NCBI RefSeq assembly: GCF_036240795.1
Contig: NZ_CP108454.1
Location: forward strand, 3,410,001-3,474,000
Source: Streptomyces sp. NBC_01268
GTDB taxonomy: Bacteria > Actinomycetota > Actinomycetes > Streptomycetales > Streptomycetaceae
Direction of reading: 5' to 3'
Length of the DNA: 64,000 bases
How positions within the stretch are numbered: the stretch's first letter is position 1; the number at the start of each line of letters is the position of its first letter. Both the position numbers and the translations under genes were made by a program. This document shows, piece by piece, positions 50,111 through 59,037 of the stretch. Below the pieces are notes generated by a model that ran no database searches, was not told where the DNA came from, and saw only the letters and a list, made by a program, of their open reading frames with translations.

Positions 50111-51193
50111 TCATTCGTTGGCGGCCCGGGGGCGGTCGTCGTCCGCGTACTGGTCGAAGAGCGGGGTGCGGCCGTGGTCGCGGCGGGCGCGGGGCTGGGC
50201 GGTGCGCTGCCGGGGAGCCGGGGCGGGGGGCGGGGCCGGATCCGCCGCCGTGGAGGAGCGGGCCGCGCTCCAGGTCTCCGGGTCCGTGATGTCGACGCCG
50301 CCCGAGGCGCGCGGGGCGACCGGGGCGGTGACGTACGTCGGGAGCGGGACCGGGACGGGCTCCCAGCTGTCGCCGCGGGCGGGGCCGCGGTCGCGCTGCT
50401 GGTCCACCCACTCGGCGTGGTCCGTCTGCTCCACCAGGGCGCGCCGGCCCGCCTCCTGCGGGGAGACGGACTGGGCGGGCGCCGGGGTCTCGGCGGGCGT
50501 CGGTTCGGGCGTCGGGGCGGGGCGGCGGCTCTCGCGCAGGCGGGCGGCGGCCGCCTCGGCGTTGCGGCGGTCCATCACGTAGATGAAGCGCCGCCGCTCC
50601 TGGCCGCGCAGGTACAGGATGTACGCGCTCAGGAGGACCGCCGGGACCGCGGGCGCCCACAGGAAGGCGAGGCCGCCGACGGCCGCGACGACCGCGCCGA
50701 GGGTGAAGGCCAGGAAGAGGAGGACCGTGGTGCGCCGACGGCGGGCCAGGGCCTTCCCTCTTCGGGCCCGCTCGGCCGCCGCGCTGGGCGCACGCCGGGC
50801 GGGCGCGGGGGCGGACGCCGGGGGCTGGGCCTGGGCCTGGGCGGGCGCCGGGGGCTGGGCCTGGGCGGGCGCCGGGTCCGGGATCTCCAGACGGGCTTCC
50901 GTCCTGGCCGCGGGCGCACAGAAGCCCCGGACGTCGACCGAGCTCAGTTGCTCCGTCGCCGCGTCCGGGTCCACCTCGGGCGCCACTCCCTCAGCCGCGC
51001 GATCCCGGCCCTTGAGCTCCTTGGCGTACCGGCGCTCCATTCCCGCCCGTCCGGACAGCAGCCGGATGGCGGTGCTGAAGCGTTCCGTCGGACGGGCTTC
51101 GTTCAGCTCGTCCTGCCTGCGGAGCCACATCGGCACCAGGTAGGCGGCCCAGGCCCCGACGATGACTGCGTAGATGAGGCCGCTGCTGCTCAC
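50111..51193 (-). CDS. sepX: Divisome membrane protein SepX / gephyrin-like receptor GlpR
   Basis: GTG at 51193; 360 residues. The N-terminal span SGLIYAVIVGAWAAYLVPMWLRR is at about 4-24, then a conserved helix (ERFSTAIRLLSGR). A Pro/Ala/Gln-rich disordered stretch (about 100-140) precedes two closely spaced spans (VLLFLAFTLGAVVAAVGGLAF and AVPAVLLSAYILYL) at about 150-195. The C-terminus is disordered, Pro-rich and cytoplasmic. This is the architecture of Streptomyces SepX and corynebacterial GlpR, which bind the gephyrin-like Glp/MoeA to organise septation and polar growth. That MoeA is encoded four genes downstream. The upstream 157 bp is unusually AT-rich with a T7 run (51276-51282). Confidence 0.82.
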   Translation of the reverse strand: MSSSGLIYAVIVGAWAAYLVPMWLRRQDELNEARPTERFSTAIRLLSGRAGMERRYAKELKGRDRAAEGVAPEVDPDAATEQLSSVDVRGFCAPAARTEARLEIPDPAPAQAQPPAPAQAQAQPPASAPAPARRAPSAAAERARRGKALARRRRTTVLLFLAFTLGAVVAAVGGLAFLWAPAVPAVLLSAYILYLRGQERRRFIYVMDRRNAEAAAARLRESRRPAPTPEPTPAETPAPAQSVSPQEAGRRALVEQTDHAEWVDQQRDRGPARGDSWEPVPVPLPTYVTAPVAPRASGGVDITDPETWSAARSSTAADPAPPPAPAPRQRTAQPRARRDHGRTPLFDQYADDDRPRAANE

Positions 51194-51350
51194 GCCTCAC
51201 ACCGTAGAGGGGTTCGCGTGGAGGCATCGGCCAATTGGGCCGGTGTGTCGCACGATCTGGCTGATATCACTGAATTTTTTTGTGATTGTTCAGACCGATT
51301 GAGCGCTTTGGGTGCCAACTGGGGAGGGAATTCGAACACTTATGTTAATT

Positions 51351-51968
51351 TCAGTGGTGCTGGCGCCGCGCCTGGTGCCAGCGGCGCAGCAGGCCCTCCG
51401 GCACTTCCTCCGCCGTCAGCGCGAAGACCAGATGGTCCCGCCACGCGCCGTCGATGTGGAGGTAGCGGGGGCGCAGCCCCTCCTCGCGGAAGCCCAGTTT
51501 CTCCACGACCCGCCGCGACGGGCCGTTCTCCGGGCGGATGCACACCTCCATGCGGTGCAGCCCCACCGCGCCGAAGCAGTGGTCGACGGCGAGCGCGACC
51601 GCCGTCGGCATGACGCCCCGTCCGGCCACCTCGCTGTCCACCCAGTAGCCGACGTGCCCCGAGCACATCGAGCCCCAGGTGATCCCGGCGACCGTCAACT
51701 GCCCCACCAGGTGCCCCTGGTACTCGATCACGAACGGCAGCATCCGCCCCGCGTTCGCCTCCGCCCGCAGATGGCGCACCATCTGGCGGTACGTGGGGCG
51801 CTGCGCGACCGGCCCGCCGGGCCCGGGCGGCGGCACGGTCGCCTCCCAGGGGCGCAGCCAGTCGCGGTTGCGCCGGTTCACCTCGCGCCAGGCCCGCTGG
51901 TCGCGCATCTTTATCGGGCGGAGCAGCACGTCGCCGTCCACCAGGACCACGGGCCAGGTCGGGATCAT
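51351..51968 (-). CDS. GNAT N-acetyltransferase (RimJ/RimL type)
   Basis: 205 residues; ATG at 51968 in a 4-nt overlap with the mog stop. LLRPIKMRDQRAWREVNRRNRDWLRPWE is the RimJ-type opening. GHVGYWVDSEVAGRGVMPTAVALAVDHCFG carries the acetyl-CoA loop (Val-Ala-Gly-Arg-Gly), and RPENGPSRRVVEKLGFREEG is the RimJ/L Asn-x-x-Ser motif. It probably acetylates protein N-termini. It is in an operon with mog, moaC and moeA, yet its link with molybdenum cofactor is unknown. It lies between mog and sepX. Confidence 0.88.
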   Translation of the reverse strand: MIPTWPVVLVDGDVLLRPIKMRDQRAWREVNRRNRDWLRPWEATVPPPGPGGPVAQRPTYRQMVRHLRAEANAGRMLPFVIEYQGHLVGQLTVAGITWGSMCSGHVGYWVDSEVAGRGVMPTAVALAVDHCFGAVGLHRMEVCIRPENGPSRRVVEKLGFREEGLRPRYLHIDGAWRDHLVFALTAEEVPEGLLRRWHQARRQHH

Positions 51969-52573
51969 GACTCCGGGCCCGCTTCCGGCGCGGGTCTCGG
52001 GTGGTCGCCGCCACGGATCTGGTCGACGGCGTGCACGAGCAGCGGCGCCAGGACGGCGAGCCCGTCCCGTACCCCGCCGGTCGAACCCGGCAGGTTCACG
52101 ATCAGCGTCCCGCCGGCCACCCCGGCGAGGCCGCGGGAGAGCGCCGCGGTCGGCACCTTCTCCCGGCCGAACGCGCGGATCGCCTCCGGGATGCCGGGGA
52201 TCTCCCGGTCCAGGAGGCGGCGGGTGACCTCGGGGGTCTCGTCGGTGGGCGAGATGCCCGTACCGCCGGTGGTGACGATCGCGTCGTAACCGGCGGCGAC
52301 CCCGGCGCGCAGTGCGGCCTCGACGGGCGCGCCGTCCGGCACGACCTGCGGGCCGTCCACGGCGAAGCCCAGGCCGCGCAGCGCCTCGGCGATCAGCGGG
52401 CCGCCCTTGTCCTCGTAGACCCCGGCGGCCGCCCGGTTGGAGGCGGTGACGACGAGGGCGGAGTACGGGGCGGCGAGGGCGTCGCCGAGGCCGGCGCCGG
52501 GCGCCGCCGGGGCGGGCGTCTGAGGCGCGTGCTCGTGGTCGTGCGCCCCCGCCACCCGGCCGGCGCGCGTCAC
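51965..52573 (-). CDS. Molybdopterin adenylyltransferase (Mog/MoaB)
   Basis: 202 residues with an N-terminal arm of about 35 (His/Ala/Pro-rich). The MoCF domain is complete: SALVVTASNRAAAGVYEDKGGPLI, TTGGTGISPTDETPEVTRRL (the Gly-rich molybdopterin site with catalytic Asp) and LIVNLPGSTGGVRDGL. Mog adenylates molybdopterin before MoeA inserts molybdate. The gene lies between moaC and the GNAT gene with 4-nt overlaps, consistent with cotranscription. The domain cannot tell Mog from MoaB by itself. Confidence 0.92.
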   Translation of the reverse strand: MTRAGRVAGAHDHEHAPQTPAPAAPGAGLGDALAAPYSALVVTASNRAAAGVYEDKGGPLIAEALRGLGFAVDGPQVVPDGAPVEAALRAGVAAGYDAIVTTGGTGISPTDETPEVTRRLLDREIPGIPEAIRAFGREKVPTAALSRGLAGVAGGTLIVNLPGSTGGVRDGLAVLAPLLVHAVDQIRGGDHPRPAPEAGPES

Positions 52574-53055
52574 GGCTCGCTCCGCGTCCAGTGGCCCGAC
52601 TTGCCGCCCGTCTTCTCCTCGACCCGTACGTCGGAGATGACCGCGCCCTTGTCGACCGCCTTCACCATGTCGACGACGGTCAGCGCCGCCACCGACACCG
52701 CCGTCAGGGCCTCCATCTCGACGCCCGTGCGGTCCGTGGTCTTCACGGTCGCCAGGATCTCGACCGCGTCGTCCGCGACCGACAGGTCGAGGGTGACGCC
52801 CGAGACGGCCAGCGGGTGGCAGAGCGGGATCAGGTCGGGGGTCTTCTTCGCCCCCATGATCCCGGCGATCCGGGCGGTGGCGAGCGCGTCACCCTTGGGC
52901 ACGCCCTCGCCGCGCAGCAGCTCGATCACGCGCGGCGAGACGAGGACGCGGCCGCTGGCGCGGGCGGTGCGGGCCGTGACGTCCTTCGCGGAGACGTCGA
53001 CCATGCGGGCCGCCCCCGCCTCGTCGATGTGGGTGAGTCCTTGCTGCGTGCTCAT
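52570..53055 (-). CDS. moaC: Cyclic pyranopterin monophosphate synthase
   Basis: ATG at 53055 after GGGAG; the longer reading to 53091 has no site. 161 residues. THIDEAGAARMVDVSAKDVTARTARASG opens the family. KGDALATARIAGIMGAKKTPDLIPLCHPL carries the catalytic Lys/His pair, and GVEMEALTAVSVAALTVVDMVKAVDKG is the hexamer-interface helix with Glu-Met-Glu. MoaC converts the MoaA product to cPMP, the second step of Moco synthesis. It follows moeA by 57 bp and overlaps mog. Confidence 0.96.
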   Translation of the reverse strand: MSTQQGLTHIDEAGAARMVDVSAKDVTARTARASGRVLVSPRVIELLRGEGVPKGDALATARIAGIMGAKKTPDLIPLCHPLAVSGVTLDLSVADDAVEILATVKTTDRTGVEMEALTAVSVAALTVVDMVKAVDKGAVISDVRVEEKTGGKSGHWTRSEP

Positions 53056-53112
53056 GGCGGTGACACTCCCGGTCGCTGTGTGGGACGACACGGTACCCCC
53101 ACCTGGGCCTCC

Positions 53113-54456
53113 TCAGCCGAGGAGGACCACGTCCAGCTCGGTGCCGGGCTCGACGGCGGTCACCTCCTCCGGCACGACGAGCAGCGCGTCCGCCTGGGCG
53201 AGCGCCCCGATCAGATGCGAGCCGGATCCGCCCACGGGGGTGACGGTGTCCGACCCGGCGTCGTACGTCCCGCGCAGGAACTGGCGCCGCCCCTCCGGCG
53301 AGGACAGCGCCCGGTCCGCCTTGAGGACCGCCCGGACCGTCGGCCGCGCGGTGTCGGGCCGGTCGGTGAGGCCCATCAGGGCGCGGATCGCGGGCCGGAC
53401 GAACAGCTCGAACGACACGTACGAGGAGACCGGGTTGCCCGGCAGCGCGAGCAGCGGGATGTGGTCCGGGCCGATCATGCCGAAGCCCTGCGGCTTGCCC
53501 GGCTGCATGGCCAGCTTGCGGAAGTCGACCTCGCCGTCCGCCGTCAGCGCCTCCTTGACCACGTCGTACGCCCCGACGCTCACCCCGCCGGTGGTGACGA
53601 TCAGGTCCGCCCGGATCAGCTGGTCCTCGATCGCGGCCCGCAGCGACTCGACGTCGTCCGCGACGGCCGGGACGCGGAAGGCGAGCGCTCCGGCGTCGCG
53701 GGCGGCCGCGGCCAGCGCGAAGCTGTTGGAGTCGTAGATCTGCCCCTCGGCCAACGGCTCGCCGGGCTGTGCCAGTTCGCTGCCGGTGGAGAGCACGACC
53801 ACGCGCGGGCGGGGCCGCACCCGGACCGTGCCGCGGCCGATCGCCGCGAGCAGGCCGATCTGCGGCGGCCCGAGGACCGTGCCCGCCGCGAGCGCCAGCT
53901 CGCCCGCCTGGACGTCGCTGCCGCGCGCCCGGACGTGGGCGCGGGCCTCGGCCTCGCGGTGCACGCGGACCTCGCCGGCCGCACCCTCCGGGGCGGCGCT
54001 CGCGGGGCGCATCGCGCCGGCCGCTCCCCCGCCCGTACCGCCGTCGGTCCATTCGACCGGGACGACGGCCTCGGCCCCCGGCGGCAGCGGGGCGCCGGTC
54101 ATGATCCGGGCGGCCTGGCCGGGGCCGACCTCGGGCAGCCCGCCCGCGCCCGCGGCGACGTCGCCGATGACGGTCAGGACGGCCGGGAACTCCTCGCTCG
54201 CCCCGGCCACGTCGGCGACGCGGACCGCGTACCCGTCCATGGAGCTGTTGTCGAAGGGCGGCAGCGAGACCGGCACCGTGACGTCCTCGACCAGGACGCA
54301 GCCCTGGGCCTCGGGCAGTTGCAGCTCGATGGGTTCGAGCGGGGCGACCGCCGCCAGGATGTCGCCGAGGTGCTCGTCGACGGACCACAGGCCGCGGGCG
54401 GGACCGGCGCAGGGGTCGGACGGGCCGTGGTCCGACGGTGCCGTGCTGCTGCTCAA
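53113..54456 (-). CDS. Gephyrin-like molybdotransferase (MoeA/Glp)
   Basis: A TTG at 54456 lies 10 nt after GAGGAG, which also forms the end of galU; no better start is in frame. 447 residues. VSLPPFDNSSMDGYAVRVADV is the MoeA domain I/II motif. VVVLSTGSEL and IVTTGGVSVGAYD give the molybdopterin-binding MoCF fold with Asp, and LLALPGNPVSS is the exit motif. A Gly/Ala-rich insert (about 150-170) is specific. MoeA inserts molybdate into adenylated MPT. In actinobacteria this paralogue also acts as Glp, binding the SepX/GlpR receptor encoded downstream, so a divisome role is likely. Confidence 0.93.
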   Translation of the reverse strand: MSSSTAPSDHGPSDPCAGPARGLWSVDEHLGDILAAVAPLEPIELQLPEAQGCVLVEDVTVPVSLPPFDNSSMDGYAVRVADVAGASEEFPAVLTVIGDVAAGAGGLPEVGPGQAARIMTGAPLPPGAEAVVPVEWTDGGTGGGAAGAMRPASAAPEGAAGEVRVHREAEARAHVRARGSDVQAGELALAAGTVLGPPQIGLLAAIGRGTVRVRPRPRVVVLSTGSELAQPGEPLAEGQIYDSNSFALAAAARDAGALAFRVPAVADDVESLRAAIEDQLIRADLIVTTGGVSVGAYDVVKEALTADGEVDFRKLAMQPGKPQGFGMIGPDHIPLLALPGNPVSSYVSFELFVRPAIRALMGLTDRPDTARPTVRAVLKADRALSSPEGRRQFLRGTYDAGSDTVTPVGGSGSHLIGALAQADALLVVPEEVTAVEPGTELDVVLLG

Positions 54457-54460
54457 GGTG

Positions 54461-55360
54461 CTACATCTCCTCGTTGACGTACCTGCGGAGCCAGGTCCGG
54501 AAGTCCGGTCCCAGATCTTCACGTTCGCACGCCAGTCTGACAATGGCACGCAGATAGTCCCCGCGGTCCCCGGTGTCGTAGCGGCGGCCCTTGAAGACCA
54601 CGCCGTGCACCGGGCCGCCGACCCGCTCGTCCTGGACCAGCTTCTGCAGCGCGTCGGTGAGCTGGATCTCCCCGCCGCGTCCCGGCTCGGTCTCCCGCAG
54701 TATGGCGAAGACGGCCGGGTCCAGGACGTAGCGCCCGATGACCGCGTAGTTGCTGGGCGCCTCCTCCGGGTCCGGCTTCTCCACCAGGCCCGTCACCTTC
54801 ACCACGTCCGCGTCACCGGTCGGGCCGACCGCCGCGCAGCCGTAGAGGTGGATCTGGGAGGGCTCGACCTCCATCAGCGCGACGACGCTGCCGCCGAAGC
54901 GCTCGCGCGCCTCGACCATCCGCGCGAGGAGCGGGTCGCGCGGGTCGATCAGGTCGTCGCCCAGGAGCACGGCGAACGGCTCGTCGCCCACGTGCGGCGC
55001 CGCGCACAGCACGGCGTGGCCGAGGCCGCGCGGATCACCCTGGCGCACGTAGTGCATGGTCGCCAGGTCGCTGGACTCCTGGACCCGCGCGAGGCGTTCC
55101 TCGTCGCCCTTGCGGCTCAGCGCCTCCTCCAGCTCGTAGTTCCGGTCGAAGTGGTCCTCCAGGGGCCGCTTGTTGCGGCCGGTGATCATCAGGACGTCCG
55201 AGAGCCCGGCCGCGACGGCCTCCTCGACGACGTACTGGATCGCCGGTTTGTCGACGACCGGGAGCATCTCCTTCGGCGTCGCCTTGGTCGCCGGAAGGAA
55301 CCGGGTGCCGAGGCCGGCGGCAGGGATGACAGCCTTGGTGAGGGGCGGCGTCTGCGTCAT
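54461..55360 (-). CDS. galU: UTP-glucose-1-phosphate uridylyltransferase
   Basis: ATG at 55360 (MTQTPPLTKAVIPAAG); 299 residues. The nucleotidyltransferase signature GLGTRFLPATKATPKEMLPVVDKP is at about 15-39, GHAVLCAAPHVGDEPFAVLLGDDLID supplies the metal-binding Asp, and LVEKPDPEEAPSNYAVIGRYVL with EIQLTDAL completes the UDP-sugar site. It makes UDP-glucose for wall glycans and trehalose. It starts the minus-strand operon galU-moeA-moaC-mog-GNAT and is divergent from the cyclo-ligase gene by about 100 bp. Confidence 0.95.
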   Translation of the reverse strand: MTQTPPLTKAVIPAAGLGTRFLPATKATPKEMLPVVDKPAIQYVVEEAVAAGLSDVLMITGRNKRPLEDHFDRNYELEEALSRKGDEERLARVQESSDLATMHYVRQGDPRGLGHAVLCAAPHVGDEPFAVLLGDDLIDPRDPLLARMVEARERFGGSVVALMEVEPSQIHLYGCAAVGPTGDADVVKVTGLVEKPDPEEAPSNYAVIGRYVLDPAVFAILRETEPGRGGEIQLTDALQKLVQDERVGGPVHGVVFKGRRYDTGDRGDYLRAIVRLACEREDLGPDFRTWLRRYVNEEM

Positions 55361-55462
55361 GCGCTGCACCCTAGCCGTTCGGTATGGGAGGAAGATGAGC
55401 ATCCCGTGAGCTTTCTCGACCTCGTACCGCTACCACCCGATACAAGAGGAATTCGAGCCGCG

Positions 55463-56068
55463 TTGAGCCAGGATCCGCGTACGGAACCGTCCGAGAAGAC
55501 CGTCTTGCGCCGCGCGCTCCTGGGCGCCCGCGCCGAGTTGCCCCCCGACGCCACCGCGCGGGCCGCCGAGCTCCTCGCGCGGTCCGCCCTGCAGCTCGCC
55601 GAGCTCGCCGGGGCCCGCACGGTCGCCGCCTACGTCTCCGTGGGGCGCGAACCCGGCACCCGCGCGCTGCTCGACGCGCTGCGCGAGCGGGGCGTACGGG
55701 TCCTGCTGCCGGTGCTCCTGCCCGACAACGACCTCGACTGGGCCCTCTACGAAGGGCCCGAGCGGCTCGCGAAGGCAGGCCGCGGGCTGCTCGAACCGGT
55801 CGGCGAACGCCTCGGGCCCGAGGCCGTGTGCGCGGCGGACACGGTCCTCCTGCCGGGCCTCGCCGTCGACGCGCGCGGCATGCGGCTCGGGCGGGGCGGC
55901 GGCTCGTACGACCGGGTGCTCGCCCGGCTCGTACGCGCCGGGGCGCAGCCGGCCCTCGTGGTGCTCCTCTACGCGAACGAGGTGGTCGCGCGGGTCCCGG
56001 AGGAACCGCACGACCACCCCGTGCACGCGGTGGTGACCCCGGAGGGGGTCCGGCGCTTCGCGCCCTGA
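55463..56068 (+). CDS. 5-formyltetrahydrofolate cyclo-ligase
   Basis: 201 residues from a TTG at 55463 (MSQDPRTEPSEKTVLRR), which gives the family's usual length; a GTG at 55406 adds 19 residues and is better placed after GGGAGGAAG. Motifs are KTVLRRALLGARAELP (ATP-binding N-terminal Lys/Arg), DWALYEGPERL, and LPGLAVDARGMRLGRGGGSYDRVLAR with the Gly-rich phosphate loop. The enzyme recycles 5-formyl-THF to methenyl-THF with ATP. It lies between divergent galU and convergent penicillin-acylase genes. Confidence 0.92.
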   Translation: MSQDPRTEPSEKTVLRRALLGARAELPPDATARAAELLARSALQLAELAGARTVAAYVSVGREPGTRALLDALRERGVRVLLPVLLPDNDLDWALYEGPERLAKAGRGLLEPVGERLGPEAVCAADTVLLPGLAVDARGMRLGRGGGSYDRVLARLVRAGAQPALVVLLYANEVVARVPEEPHDHPVHAVVTPEGVRRFAP

Positions 56069-56096
56069 TCTTTCCCGGGATTCCTTCCCCGGGGCC

Positions 56097-58814
56097 CTAC
56101 GGCTGGAGCGTCAGGGTGTCCTTGGCGGCGGTGTCGACCGCCGCCTTGCCGTACGGCCAGTCCAGCAGCTCGCCCTTCACCCACTTGTCGGTCTGATCCG
56201 TGTAGTGGCTGTTGAACGCGTGGCCGGAGGCTCCGGAGAGGTTGATCCACCGGGACTTGTCCCAGTCGCCGACGTTGACGACCATCCGCATCGACGGCAC
56301 CCAGATCACGTCGTAGCCGCCGGCCGCGTTCCAGCCGGTGGCGTCGACGGCCGCCTCGCCGCCGCCCAGGTTCCACGGGCCGCGGTTGAGCAGCGACTGC
56401 ACGAAGCCGGGACCCGCGGTGCCGAGGGTCTGGTTCTTCAGGGTCAGCTGGTGCAGCCGGCCCCAGCTCCAGGTCGAGACGTCCTTGCCCAGCTTGGCGG
56501 TCAGCTCCCAGCGGGCGTCCTTCATGGCCTGCGCGAGCAGCTGGTCACGGGTCTCGGTGGGGGCGTTCAGCCGGTCGCCCGGCGTCTTCCACCAGTCGTT
56601 CTTGTCCTGCTTGAGCAGCGGGCGGACCACCTCGTACCAGCGGTCGCCGCCGTCCGGCTGCGCCGAGTCGGCATCGCGCTCGCCGCACTCGCGGACCAGC
56701 TTGTTCTGCTCGTCGACCGGTCCGGTGGAGTCGGCCCGGCGCACGTTGATGCACTCGCCCTCGACGCGCAGCTCCTTGGGCAGCTTCTCGCCGAAGGCCA
56801 GCTTGAGGACGTTGCGCCAGACCGCGTTGAAGTACGCGGCGGCCGCCGAGTCGGGCTCCTGGGTGTAGTCCCAGCCCTCCAGCAGCTTCTGCGCCTCGCG
56901 GACCTGCGGGTCGGAGATGTCGATCTTCAGCAGCAGCGGGTTGAGCAGGGTGGCGATCTCGCTGCGGTTGTCCATCTGCATGGTCTGCATGTCGTCCGGC
57001 GAGATCTTGCCGCCGTCCTTGATCTTCGACTCGATGAGGTCGTTGATCCGCTGGCTGCGCGAGCCGTAGCCCCAGTCCTTGGTGAGGAGGTAGGGGTACT
57101 TCTTCTCGTCGATGACGGCCTGGTTGGCGGTCACGACGTAGCCGCGCGCCGGGTCGTACTCGTAGGGCAGCTCGTCGAAGGGGATGTAGCCCTTCCAGTC
57201 GTACGAGGAGTCCCAGCCGGGCGCGGGCAGGGTGCCGTCGCCCTTGGTGCGGACCGGGATCTTGCCGGGCGACTGGTAGCCGATGTGGCCTTCGGTGTCG
57301 GCGTAGATCAGGTTCTGGGACGGGACCTCGAAGTTCTTGGCCGCGGCGCGGAAGCTCTTGAAGTCCTTGGCGCGGTTGAGCTCGAAGACGGCGTCCATCG
57401 ACTTGCCGGGCTGGAGCGCGGTCCAGCGCAGCGCGACGCCGTAGCCGGTGCCGCGGTCGGGGGCGGCGTTGCCGACGGGGGCGTGCTTGCCGACCTTCTC
57501 CAGCTCGGTGGAGCGGTCGGAGACCAGCGGTCCGTGCTCGGTGGAGCGGACCGTGATGGTGCGGTCGCCGCCGCCGGCGACCTTGATGGTCTCCTCACGG
57601 GTCCGGAACGGCTTGACCTTGCCGTCGACGACGTAGCCCTGATCGCCGACCTTCTCCAGGTAGAGGTCGGTGACGTCGGCGCCGAGGTTGGTGAAGCCCC
57701 AGGCGACGGAGTCGTTGTGGCCGATGATCACGCCGGGGGTGCCGGAGAAGGTGTAGCCGGCGACGTCGTAGCGGCAGGTGGCCGAGACGGAGCGGCAGTG
57801 CAGGCCCATCTGGTACCAGAGGGACGGCAGCATCGGCGCGAGGTGCGGGTCGTTGGCGAGCAGCGGCTTGCCGGAGGTCGTGTACTTCCCGGAGACGACC
57901 CAGGAGTTCGAGCCGATGCCATTGCCGTTGGGGCCGAGCAGCGCGGGGATCTCGTCGAGGGCGTCGGAGAGCGCGGAGAGCTGCGACCGGGTGCCGCTGA
58001 GCGCGTCCGCGCCGCTGCCGCCGCCGTCGGAGCCGTGGGCCTCGGCCTGGGGGTCGAACTTCCCGGTGACCTTGTCGACGGCGCCCTGCGGGACGATCGG
58101 CTGGTGGAGCTCGTACGGGTAGCCCGGGTAGAGGTCCTTGATCTGCTGCGCCGTGAGCCTGCTGGTCATCAGCGAACGGTCGATCTCGTCCTGCATGTTG
58201 CCGCGCAGGTCCCAGGCCATCGCCTTGAGCCAGGCCACCGAGTCGACCGGGGTCCACGGCTCGATCGCGTAGTCGTTGGTGAAGGCCAGGGCCGCGTACT
58301 CGACGGAGACGTCCGACGGGTCCCGGTCCTTGAGATAGGCGTTGACGCCCTCGGCGTACGCCTGGAGATTCTTCTTGGTGTCCGCCGACAGGACCTTGTC
58401 GTACTCCTGCTGTGCGACCTGCCGCCAGCCGAGCGTGCGCAGGAAGGCGTCGGTGTCGACCTGGCTCTTGCCGAACATCTCGGAGAGGCGGCCGGCCGTC
58501 ATGTGACGGCGGACGTCCATCTCGTAGAAGCGGTCCTGGGCCTGGACGTAGCCCTGGGCGCGGAAGAGGTCGGCCTCGTTGTCGGCGTAGATCTGCGGGA
58601 CGCCGTAAGCGTCGCGCTTCACCTCGACCGGTCCGGAGAGCTTGTCGAGCCGGAGGGTGCCCGTGGTCTGCGGGAACGAGCCCCGGACGGTGCTGACGCC
58701 CCAGTACGCCCCGTACCCGATGCCCGCGACCAGAGCGAGGACCAGGACGAGAACGATCAGGCGGGCACGCCGCCCTTTCTTCTTGGCGGGAGGCGCGGTC
58801 GTGTTGGAGGGCAT
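56097..58814 (-). CDS. Penicillin acylase family Ntn hydrolase
   Basis: ATG at 58814; 905 residues. A basic arm (AKKKGRRARL) and one hydrophobic segment at about 17-37 act as signal anchor. The alpha chain follows (about 50-290). Autocleavage should occur before Ser302 (GIG-SNSW), the N-terminal nucleophile of the beta chain; NDPHLAPMLPSLWYQMGLH is the adjoining conserved block. Family members hydrolyse penicillins or acyl-homoserine lactones (quorum quenching), or cyclic lipopeptides such as aculeacin. Which applies cannot be told. It is convergent with the cyclo-ligase gene and divergent from the antiporter gene. Confidence 0.92.
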   Translation of the reverse strand: MPSNTTAPPAKKKGRRARLIVLVLVLALVAGIGYGAYWGVSTVRGSFPQTTGTLRLDKLSGPVEVKRDAYGVPQIYADNEADLFRAQGYVQAQDRFYEMDVRRHMTAGRLSEMFGKSQVDTDAFLRTLGWRQVAQQEYDKVLSADTKKNLQAYAEGVNAYLKDRDPSDVSVEYAALAFTNDYAIEPWTPVDSVAWLKAMAWDLRGNMQDEIDRSLMTSRLTAQQIKDLYPGYPYELHQPIVPQGAVDKVTGKFDPQAEAHGSDGGGSGADALSGTRSQLSALSDALDEIPALLGPNGNGIGSNSWVVSGKYTTSGKPLLANDPHLAPMLPSLWYQMGLHCRSVSATCRYDVAGYTFSGTPGVIIGHNDSVAWGFTNLGADVTDLYLEKVGDQGYVVDGKVKPFRTREETIKVAGGGDRTITVRSTEHGPLVSDRSTELEKVGKHAPVGNAAPDRGTGYGVALRWTALQPGKSMDAVFELNRAKDFKSFRAAAKNFEVPSQNLIYADTEGHIGYQSPGKIPVRTKGDGTLPAPGWDSSYDWKGYIPFDELPYEYDPARGYVVTANQAVIDEKKYPYLLTKDWGYGSRSQRINDLIESKIKDGGKISPDDMQTMQMDNRSEIATLLNPLLLKIDISDPQVREAQKLLEGWDYTQEPDSAAAAYFNAVWRNVLKLAFGEKLPKELRVEGECINVRRADSTGPVDEQNKLVRECGERDADSAQPDGGDRWYEVVRPLLKQDKNDWWKTPGDRLNAPTETRDQLLAQAMKDARWELTAKLGKDVSTWSWGRLHQLTLKNQTLGTAGPGFVQSLLNRGPWNLGGGEAAVDATGWNAAGGYDVIWVPSMRMVVNVGDWDKSRWINLSGASGHAFNSHYTDQTDKWVKGELLDWPYGKAAVDTAAKDTLTLQP

Positions 58815-59037
58815 CGCTGTCCTTCGAGGGGCAGGGTGGTCCTGGAGTACGGGAGCAACCTTAGGCGCAGCGTCCGGAGGCCCTGGACGCGGTGTCAGGA
58901 AGAGATCCGTACTTATACGCACGGATGTGCGATGGAACACCAAGGAGGCGTCAAGAAAACGTTAAAGATTAGGTAAGGTAACGAAGTACCGGCGCTGGAG
59001 GAACGATCCAGCTGCACGTGAGGGGAAGGATCGGCCA

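Noticed and set aside
58969..58985. Iron box (DmdR-type) TTAGGTAAGGTAACGAA before the antiporter gene
   Set aside because: Only the left half fits the consensus TTAGGTTAGGCTAACCTAA; the right half does not. It may just contain a -10 (TAAGGT).
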